A stretch of 10,044 nucleotides of DNA from Candidatus Adiutrix sp. (GTDB lineage Bacteria > Desulfobacterota > Desulfarculia > Adiutricales > Adiutricaceae). Below the pieces are notes generated by a model that was not told the origin of the DNA, did not search any database, and was given only the letters and a program-made list of their open reading frames with translations. Below are positions 5,076-10,044 of the stretch, in pieces; positions within the stretch are counted from its first letter, which is position 1; each line of letters starts with the position of its first letter. Position numbers and translations under genes: made by a program. Where the stretch lies: positions 1 to 10,044 of the forward strand of contig JAISRV010000116.1 in assembly GCA_031273445.1 (NCBI GenBank), in the 5' to 3' direction.

Positions 5076-6092
5076 ATGCCTAAAAAAGAAGAACAGCAAC
5101 CCGAAACCCTCTCCGGCCCTGAAAAGGCGGCTATCTTTCTTTTGACCTTGGGGGAAGAGTTCACCACTGAAATTTTCAAGGAACTGGAAGATATAGAAAT
5201 AAAGGACCTGGGCAAGGCCATGAGCAGGATCCAGAACGTCGCCCCCAGCCAGGTGCAGGATGTGCTGTGGGAGTTTGTCGAAGCCATGGATCTGCCGGCG
5301 GATATCCGCGTCAAGGGCGGCGATTTCTTTAAAAACTCCCTGGGCCGCGCCCTGGACGGCGCCCGGGCCGAAGGCCTGCTGCAGGACGTCAATTCCCCTG
5401 TCCCCTTTTCCAATATCAAAAACATTGATCCGAAGGCCCTCGGCAACTTCATCCGCAACGAACACCCCCAGACCATCGCCCTGGTGCTGGCCCACATTGA
5501 TCCGGGCAAAAGCGCCCAGATAATCTCTGAATTTCCCGAACCCCTCCAGCAGGACGTTATTCTGCGCATAGCCGACCTGGAGACAGTGCCCATAAATATT
5601 CTCGATGAAGTGGAAGACGTGCTGCGCGAGGAGATCAAGGCCCAGGGCCCCATAGGCGGCCGCGCGGCCGGCGGCTCCGGCACGGTGGCGGAAATTCTGA
5701 ACCAGGTCGATCAGAACACCGAAAACGTCATCATGACCAGGCTGGAGGAAGACCGGCCCGAACTCTCCAACGAAGTTCGTAAGCTCATGTTCGTCTTTGA
5801 GGATCGTTTGAATGTGGACGACCGCTCTATCCGCACCATCCTCAAAGAGGTCAACAACGACGAATTGACTATGGCGCTGAAGGCCGCGACGGAAGACATG
5901 CGGGCCAAAGTTTTCGCCAACCTGTCTGAACGCGCCGCCGGCATGATTCGCGAGGATCTTGAGGCCATGGGGCCCACCCGCCTGGCCGACGTGGAAAAGG
6001 CTCAACAGGCTATTCTGCGTGTGGCCAAAAAGCTGGAAGCCGAAGGCAAGATCGTCATAGGCAAGGGCGATGGAGGCGATCAATTTGTCTGA
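5076..6092 (+). CDS. fliG: Flagellar motor switch protein FliG
   Basis: FliG forms the cytoplasmic rotor ring on the MS ring. It contacts the stator for torque and FliM for direction switching. At 338 residues it is the usual length. The N-terminal FliF-binding domain (about 10-105) has GPEKAAIFLLTLGEE (14-28). The middle domain carries the FliM-binding EHPQ motif (129-132, in NEHPQTIALVLAHID). A glycine-rich hinge (191-202) leads to the C-terminal torque domain, with MFVFED (238-243), DDRSI (248-252) and SERAAGMIREDLEAMGP (284-300). The charged stator-facing residues look retained. ATG 5076 has GGAG (5063-5066) nine bases upstream. The in-frame GTG at 5061 has no such site and was not chosen. 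The gap to fliF is 103 bases; the 3' end overlaps fliH by 23 bases. Confidence 0.97.
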   Translation: MPKKEEQQPETLSGPEKAAIFLLTLGEEFTTEIFKELEDIEIKDLGKAMSRIQNVAPSQVQDVLWEFVEAMDLPADIRVKGGDFFKNSLGRALDGARAEGLLQDVNSPVPFSNIKNIDPKALGNFIRNEHPQTIALVLAHIDPGKSAQIISEFPEPLQQDVILRIADLETVPINILDEVEDVLREEIKAQGPIGGRAAGGSGTVAEILNQVDQNTENVIMTRLEEDRPELSNEVRKLMFVFEDRLNVDDRSIRTILKEVNNDELTMALKAATEDMRAKVFANLSERAAGMIREDLEAMGPTRLADVEKAQQAILRVAKKLEAEGKIVIGKGDGGDQFV

Positions 6093-7422
6093 TTATGATG
6101 ATTTGCGCCGAAACCGCCGCCGGCCGCCGCCGGACGCGGAAATCGCCGATTTCGAGCCGGAGCGCTTTACCAGGCTCGAAGAGGCCGACCCCATCCCCGA
6201 TCCCAACGAGGATTTTGGCCGCAACGCCCCGCCCAGGCCGCCCGCGCCGGATCCCTTTGAGGAATTCAAGGTCGACCAAAAACCGCTTTCTTCGCTCATG
6301 GACGACCTGCCGTCTCTTGACGGCCTGTTCAAGCCCTTTGATCTGACTTCAGAAAATCCGGTTTCCGATGTTTTCGAAGAACTTGCGGACCCGGCCCGAC
6401 CCGCTGAATTCATCTATGAGGATATGGATCTGCGCGATCCCAACGTGGTTCGCACCCTGGCCCAGGCGGAGGAAAAGGCCCTGGTCATCGTTCAGCGGGC
6501 TGAAGAGGAGGCGGCGCGCCTCGTTGCGGCCGCCGCAACCGAGAGCCGGGGCCTGACGACCGAGGCGGCGCTTCAAGCCGAAGCCATTTTGGCCCGGGCC
6601 CGCGCCGAGGCCGACAGTTTAGGGCAGGCCGCCTCGCACGACCGGGCCGCGGCCGGCGAAGCCCGGGCCGAAGCCGAGGCCCAGTTGACCGCCGCGGCCG
6701 ACCGCATTGCCGGCCTTGACGCCGAGCGTCGGCAAATGACTGAGGAATTCGAGGCCCGTCAAGCCGAATTGGAGACCAAACAGGCCGCGTTTATGGCTGA
6801 AAACGAAGCCAAGGCGGCGGCCGCGGCTCAGGAAGCCAAAACCGGCGGACATCAGGAAGGTTTGCGGCAGGGCCTTGAGGAAGGACGCGCCCAGGGGCGG
6901 GCCGAGGCGCTTAAGGCCTTTCAGGAGCGGGTTGACGGCTTGCTCGTCGTTTTTGAGAAAATAGACCGCCTCTATGACGATTTATGGGCGGCCAACGGTC
7001 CGATGATGGTCAAATTGGCCATTGAAGCGGCCGAACAAATTTTGAACAAAGAACTTGCGACCGCCGAAGACCTGACGGTCAGGGCTTTTATGGCCTGCAT
7101 CGACTACCTGGCTCAGGCCAACCGCGTGACCTTTCTGGCCCGGCCCCAGGATATCGCCCAGCTTGAGGAAGCCAGATCTGAGCAGCGCGAACGGCTGGGG
7201 GCCCTGGTCAGGGTGACTTTTCAGCCGGATGAGTCGCTGGGGCCGGGCGATCTGATCATGGAGTCCGACGTCGGCCGTCTTGACGCCACGGTTAAGCACC
7301 GCACGGACCAGGTGATGCGGGCGCTGCGCGAAGCCTTTGCCGGGACTCGCGGCCCTTCGGCGCAAGACGCGCCTGACCCGGCCGACCTCGGCGCGCCCGC
7401 GGCGGAATCGCCGGCGGAATAA
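6070..7422 (+). CDS. fliH: Flagellar export ATPase regulator FliH, long form
   Basis: FliH dimers hold the export ATPase FliI and dock it at the export gate and C ring. The C-terminal half is diagnostic: GxxxG-type glycine repeats every four residues (Gly260, 264, 268, 272, 276), then the conserved FliH domain (about 281-425) with VKLAIEAAEQILNKEL (314-329) and LIMESDVGRLDATVKHR (395-411). Residues about 130-255 are an Ala/Glu/Arg-rich predicted coiled coil. Residues 1-128 are acidic and proline-rich and look disordered. At 450 residues it is far longer than typical FliH (about 230-300); the excess is the N-terminal part. The start is uncertain. ATG 6070 has AAGGG only two bases upstream and overlaps fliG. 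An in-frame TTG at 6085 has a strong GGAGG (6072-6076) eight bases upstream and would give a protein five residues shorter. Confidence 0.93.
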   Translation: MEAINLSDYDDLRRNRRRPPPDAEIADFEPERFTRLEEADPIPDPNEDFGRNAPPRPPAPDPFEEFKVDQKPLSSLMDDLPSLDGLFKPFDLTSENPVSDVFEELADPARPAEFIYEDMDLRDPNVVRTLAQAEEKALVIVQRAEEEAARLVAAAATESRGLTTEAALQAEAILARARAEADSLGQAASHDRAAAGEARAEAEAQLTAAADRIAGLDAERRQMTEEFEARQAELETKQAAFMAENEAKAAAAAQEAKTGGHQEGLRQGLEEGRAQGRAEALKAFQERVDGLLVVFEKIDRLYDDLWAANGPMMVKLAIEAAEQILNKELATAEDLTVRAFMACIDYLAQANRVTFLARPQDIAQLEEARSEQRERLGALVRVTFQPDESLGPGDLIMESDVGRLDATVKHRTDQVMRALREAFAGTRGPSAQDAPDPADLGAPAAESPAE

Positions 7423-7643
7423 ATTCGTCTCATCGCTCATTTGTTCCGTTCGTTACGCCTCGCCATTTCAGGAGCTGACAGCCATTAGTTCTCGAGTGTA
7501 AGCGAATATTTTTAAAAAGCAGGTCGCCCCCGGAGAGGGGCGACGGAGCGAAGCGACTGATTGAGAAGGGACAAAGCAATTCGCCAGGCAAAAATCGCAT
7601 TTTTTGCCTGGCTACGCTCAGCCCCGATAAGGCTCCAACCAAA
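7423..7643 (+). other. Structured 221-bp spacer between fliH and fliI, with two perfect hairpins
   Basis: No convincing gene is seen here. Hairpin 1 pairs GTCGCCCC (7523-7530) with GGGGCGAC (7537-7544) around a 6-base loop. Hairpin 2 pairs a 12-base arm GCCAGGCAAAAA (7583-7594) with its exact complement (7601-7612) around loop TCGCAT. An AT-rich stretch (7504-7518) precedes hairpin 1. Neither hairpin is followed by a T-run, so they are not typical terminators. The spacer also starts with a 14-base repeat shared with the fliI 3' flank. Because fliH and fliI are normally adjacent or overlapping, this could be an inserted small repeat element of the REP or MITE kind, or an internal regulatory leader for fliI. 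Confidence 0.6.
7427..7440 (+). repeat. Short repeat after fliH, second copy after fliI (8982-8995)
   Basis: GTCTCATCGCTCAT occurs here, 4 bases after the fliH stop codon, and again at 8982-8995, 12 bases after the fliI stop codon, in the same orientation. A 14-base match in 10 kb could arise by chance, but the equivalent positions are suggestive of a repeat end. Confidence 0.4.
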
Positions 7644-8969
7644 ATGAATAAAATCGCCCAGGATTTTTCGCCCTATCTAAGCCTGCTGAAAGAGACCCGC
7701 CCCCTGGCCCTGGAAGGCCGGGTCACTAAAGTGGTGGGGCTGGTCATCGAAGGCGACGGCCCGGCCGCCTCGGTCGGCGAGGTCTGCCGCATTTTCCCCG
7801 TGGACGGCCGCCCCCCCATCGAAGCCGAAGTGGTGGGCTTTCGCGAAAACGTGATCCAGCTCATGCCGGTGGGCGAAATGAGCGGCCTGACCCCCGGCAG
7901 CCGCATTCTGGCCACCGGGAGCCCGGCTCTGGCGCCGGTGGGCCCGGGCCTTTTGGGCCGGGTGGTGGACGGCCTCGGCCAGGTCCTCGACGGCCAGGGG
8001 CCCATCACCGTGACCGATCACTACAGAATCCACGCCCGGCCGGGCAACCCCATGACCCGCGGCCGCATTACCGAGGCTATGGACGTCGGAGTCAAAGCCG
8101 TCAATGCGCTTCTGACCATCGGCCGAGGGCAGAGAGTCGGCATTTTCGCCGGCTCAGGCGTCGGCAAGAGCACCCTTTTGGGCATGATCGCCCGGCATAT
8201 GCGCGCCGACGTCAACGTCATCGCCCTGATCGGCGAACGTGGCCGTGAAGTACTTGAATTCATTGAAAAAGACCTGGGGCAGGAAGGCATGGCCAGAAGC
8301 GTGGTCGTGGCCGCCACTTCCGAGCAGCCGGCCCTGGTGCGTATGCGCGGCGCTTATGTGGCCACGGCCATCGCCGAATATTTCCGCGACCAGGGCCGCA
8401 ACGTCATCCTGATGATGGACTCCGCCACCCGTTTCGCCTACGCGGCCCGCGAGGTGGGCCTGTCCATCGGCGAACCGGCCACCACCCGCGGCTACACGCC
8501 TTCGGTCTTCGCGCAGCTGCCCGGTCTTTTAGAGCGGGCCGGCTGCTGGCCCCACGGCAGCATCACCGGTCTTTACGCCGTTCTGGTCGACGGCGACGAC
8601 ATGAACGAGCCGGTGGCCGACGCCATGCGTTCCATTCTCGACGGCCACATAGTCTTGCGGCGCGAATTGGCCGCCAAAAATCACTATCCGGCCATCGACG
8701 TCCTCTCCAGCATCAGCCGTCTGATGAACGATCTGGTCGGAAAGGATCAGAAAATAGCCGCCGGCAAGTTCAAAGACGTCCTGGCCACCTATCAGCGCAA
8801 CGAAGACATGATCAACCTCGGCGCCTACCAGCGCGGCGCCAACGCCGACATCGACAAAGCCATAGAGCTGTATCCCCACTTCACCAATTTTCTGAAACAA
8901 CCCTTCGATGAACCGGCCTCCCTGCCCGCCGCCCGCGACATGTTGCTGCGCCTGACCGCCGGGGCTTAA
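7644..8969 (+). CDS. fliI: Flagellum-specific export ATPase FliI
   Basis: FliI hydrolyses ATP at the base of the flagellar type III export gate to help unfold and deliver rod, hook and filament proteins. It resembles the F1-ATPase beta subunit. At 441 residues it is full length. It has a beta-barrel N-terminal domain (about 22-95), Walker A FAGSGVGKST (168-177, Lys175), the catalytic-glutamate region LIGERGREVLEF (195-206, Glu198), Walker B VILMMD (254-259) followed by SATRFAYAAREV, the GEPATTRGYTPSVFAQLPGL segment (276-295) and the conserved DGHIVLRRELA (333-343) with NHYPAID (346-352). The C-terminal domain (about 375-441) is intact. ATG 7644 has a Shine-Dalgarno-like ATAAGG at 7627-7632, 11 bases upstream. 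Sequence identity to injectisome ATPases is possible, but the fliFGH neighbourhood decides for FliI. Confidence 0.97.
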   Translation: MNKIAQDFSPYLSLLKETRPLALEGRVTKVVGLVIEGDGPAASVGEVCRIFPVDGRPPIEAEVVGFRENVIQLMPVGEMSGLTPGSRILATGSPALAPVGPGLLGRVVDGLGQVLDGQGPITVTDHYRIHARPGNPMTRGRITEAMDVGVKAVNALLTIGRGQRVGIFAGSGVGKSTLLGMIARHMRADVNVIALIGERGREVLEFIEKDLGQEGMARSVVVAATSEQPALVRMRGAYVATAIAEYFRDQGRNVILMMDSATRFAYAAREVGLSIGEPATTRGYTPSVFAQLPGLLERAGCWPHGSITGLYAVLVDGDDMNEPVADAMRSILDGHIVLRRELAAKNHYPAIDVLSSISRLMNDLVGKDQKIAAGKFKDVLATYQRNEDMINLGAYQRGANADIDKAIELYPHFTNFLKQPFDEPASLPAARDMLLRLTAGA

Positions 8970-9008
8970 AAACGACTTTTTGTCTCATCGCTCATCAGGG
9001 AGGGTTAT

Positions 9009-9587
9009 ATGGCCGCCGTGGTTAGTCTTAAGGCAGCCGCCGAAACCGATGTTCCGGCTATGCTGGCCATATACGCGCCTCTGGTTTTAAACAGTTCCGT
9101 GAGCTTTGAATATGAAGCGCCGTCATTGGCGGAATTCAGAGAGCGCTTTCGCCGCATCTCCGGCCGCTACCCCTGGCTCAAGGCGGAAGTGGACGGGCGG
9201 ACGGCCGGCTATGCCTACGCCTCGACCGTCTTTGAAAGAGCCGCCTATCAGTGGACCGCCGGCCTTTCCGTATATATCGCCGCCGACCATCAGCGCCTGG
9301 GCCTGGCTTCGAAGCTTTGCGGGGCGCTGGAAGAGCTTTTGCGACAGATGGGCTATCGGATTCTATATGCCGTCATCAGCGCCGACAACAGCGGCAGCCT
9401 CAGCTTCCACCATCGCCTGGGTTTTAAAGAGGTCGGCCGCTTTCGGCGCGCCGGCTTCAAGCTGGGGCAATGGCGCGACGTGGTCTGGATGGAAAAAATT
9501 CTGAACCCCGCGGAAGGCCCGCCCCTACCGCCGATCGCCTTTTCCGCGCTGGACGAGACGACGAAGGCCGGCGCGCTGGCGAAATAA
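9009..9587 (+). CDS. GNAT acetyltransferase, phosphinothricin N-acetyltransferase (Pat/MnaT) family
   Basis: This enzyme should transfer an acetyl group from acetyl-CoA to a small amine substrate. Family members act on phosphinothricin, methionine sulfoximine/sulfone or related amino acids. The 192 residues show the family pattern: AAAETDVPAMLAIYAPLVLN (9-28), a WLKAEVDGRTAGYAYAS strand pair (56-72), ERAAYQWTAGLSVYI (76-90), the acetyl-CoA loop HQRLGLASKL (94-103, in place of the more usual R/Q-x-x-G-x-G/A form), AVISADNSGSLSFHHRLGFK (121-140) and RAGFKLGQWRDVVWMEK (147-163). Residues about 166-192 are an extra low-complexity tail. GGGAGGG at 8998-9004 precedes the ATG by four bases. It begins 39 bases after fliI on the same strand, before any terminator, so it is probably co-transcribed with the flagellar genes although no flagellar role is known. 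The real substrate cannot be read from the sequence. Confidence 0.9.
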   Translation: MAAVVSLKAAAETDVPAMLAIYAPLVLNSSVSFEYEAPSLAEFRERFRRISGRYPWLKAEVDGRTAGYAYASTVFERAAYQWTAGLSVYIAADHQRLGLASKLCGALEELLRQMGYRILYAVISADNSGSLSFHHRLGFKEVGRFRRAGFKLGQWRDVVWMEKILNPAEGPPLPPIAFSALDETTKAGALAK

Positions 9588-9618
9588 GCTAATATTTTTA
9601 ACCGGAAAGACGCACCAA

Positions 9619-9655
9619 AAAAACCGCGGCCGCTCCGGCGGAAACCGCGGTTTTT
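9619..9655. terminator. Bidirectional intrinsic terminator between the acetyltransferase gene and flgM
   Basis: An 11-base arm AAAAACCGCGG (9619-9629) pairs perfectly with CCGCGGTTTTT (9645-9655), and an inner CCGC/GCGG stem lies within the loop. The A-run on one side and T-run on the other give a U-tail in both directions. It sits between two convergent genes, 31 bases after the acetyltransferase stop and 25 bases after the end of flgM. Confidence 0.88.
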
Positions 9656-9680
9656 GATACGCATGAAAGGCCTTTCGGGG

Positions 9681-9986
9681 TCAGACGATGGTGGTCAGGC
9701 CTTTTTTCAGCATGGCCTCGGCCACGGCGCGGCCGCTGACGTCATATGTGCCGGCGTCGATGCGGGCTTTGAGGTCATTGACTTTGTCGACGCGCGCTTC
9801 CGGGGCGTTGCCCGCCAGTTCCCTGGCCCGGGCGATCAGCCGGGAGCGGTCGGAGAGCTGAACCACATCGCCGGAGATTTCCTTGGGGGCGGTTTCGGGC
9901 GCGGGCGGGGCCGCCCTGACCTTTTCGCCGGCTTCGCGGGTTTCTTTATTATTCAACAAGGGGGCGTTTAAAGCATCTATTTTCAT
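9681..9986 (-). CDS. flgM: Anti-sigma-28 factor FlgM
   Basis: FlgM binds sigma-28 (FliA) and blocks late flagellar gene expression until the hook is complete and FlgM is exported through the flagellar channel. The 101 residues fit the family (about 90-105). The disordered N-terminal half starts MKID and is rich in Pro, Ala and Glu (20-37). The sigma-binding half has DVVQLSDRSR (40-49) and the conserved ARVDKVNDLKARIDAGTYDV stretch (64-83), followed by GRAVAEAML (85-93). ATG 9986 has GAGG (9994-9997 on the plus strand) seven bases upstream. The ATG overlaps the stop codon of the preceding minus-strand frame as ATGA. Its presence implies that sigma-28 is encoded elsewhere in the genome. It converges on the fliFGHI cluster. 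Confidence 0.93.
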   Translation of the reverse strand: MKIDALNAPLLNNKETREAGEKVRAAPPAPETAPKEISGDVVQLSDRSRLIARARELAGNAPEARVDKVNDLKARIDAGTYDVSGRAVAEAMLKKGLTTIV

Positions 9987-10044
9987 ACATCCACCTCTTC
10001 AGGGGGCCTGATGGGTTTGCGCGGCCCCACCATGGTGCGGTCGA
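9983..10044 (-). CDS. C-terminal fragment of an unidentified gene upstream of flgM
   Basis: The last 19 codons of a minus-strand frame (DRTMVGPRKPIRPPEEVDV) end in a TGA that overlaps the flgM start as ATGA, a usual sign of coupled genes in one operon. The tail is too short to identify. In related flagellar clusters, flgM often follows rod or ring genes such as flgI or flgJ, so a flagellar gene is likely but not shown. Another frame that ends at 10000 is open in this stretch too, so the reading frame itself is inferred from the overlap. Confidence 0.45.
   Translation of the reverse strand, partial: DRTMVGPRKPIRPPEEVDV

Noticed and set aside
4412..5683. 423-codon minus-strand open frame across the end of fliF and start of fliG
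   Set aside because: It is antisense to two well-conserved genes and its translation is low-complexity (Ser/Arg/Phe-rich). It is an artefact of GC-rich codon use; the same applies to the 407-codon minus-strand frame at 4860-6083.
7623..7630. CCCGATAA, close to the sigma-28 -10 box GCCGATAA, before fliI
   Set aside because: No TAAA -35 box at the required distance (TTGC is at that place), and the start would be too close to the fliI ATG.
7430..7642. 70-codon minus-strand open frame filling the fliH-fliI spacer
   Set aside because: No recognisable family. The frame runs through both hairpins, and its orientation opposes the operon. Probably a chance frame in a repeat-like spacer, but a homologue elsewhere would reopen it.

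Overview
This GC-rich window looks like the chromosome of a flagellated Gram-negative bacterium. The best fit is Desulfobacterota (former Deltaproteobacteria). That is an inference from the gene set, the high GC content and a sigma-54-type promoter in front of the flagellar operon; no taxonomic marker here settles it.

Left part (1-1362, all minus strand). At the edge is the first 23 codons of a protein that resembles an MFS-type lysophospholipid transporter, with a Shine-Dalgarno site and a possible promoter. A 17-bp imperfect hairpin separates it from a two-gene unit: an RluA-family RNA pseudouridine synthase and a small unrecognised protein whose start codon overlaps the synthase stop codon. 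The pseudouridine synthase has a near-consensus sigma-70 promoter so close to its ATG that the mRNA should be leaderless or nearly so.

Middle (1374-2963, plus strand). One long gene encodes a two-enzyme fusion: an RsmG-type 16S rRNA guanine-N7 methyltransferase joined to a SpoU/TrmH-type 2'-O-ribose methyltransferase. Its first codons contain a slightly diverged duplication. An 18-base sequence upstream of it recurs exactly upstream of fliF.

Right part (3046-9655, plus strand). This is a flagellar export and motor cluster: fliF (MS ring), fliG (rotor and switch), fliH (export ATPase regulator, unusually long) and fliI (export ATPase), followed by a phosphinothricin-type GNAT acetyltransferase where fliJ would often lie. 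The leader of fliF has a sigma-70-like promoter and, closer to the gene, a correctly spaced sigma-54 -24/-12 element. A 221-bp spacer with two perfect hairpins separates fliH from fliI.

Right edge. Reading towards the cluster on the minus strand are flgM (anti-sigma-28 factor) and the last codons of an upstream gene that overlaps it as ATGA. A bidirectional terminator separates flgM from the acetyltransferase gene. A sigma-54 promoter on early or middle flagellar genes together with FlgM fits the layered sigma-54 to sigma-28 flagellar cascade. Nothing in the window is a clearly new defence or mobile system. The items most worth a second look are the methyltransferase fusion, the fliF control region, the fliH-fliI spacer and the acetyltransferase in the fliJ position.
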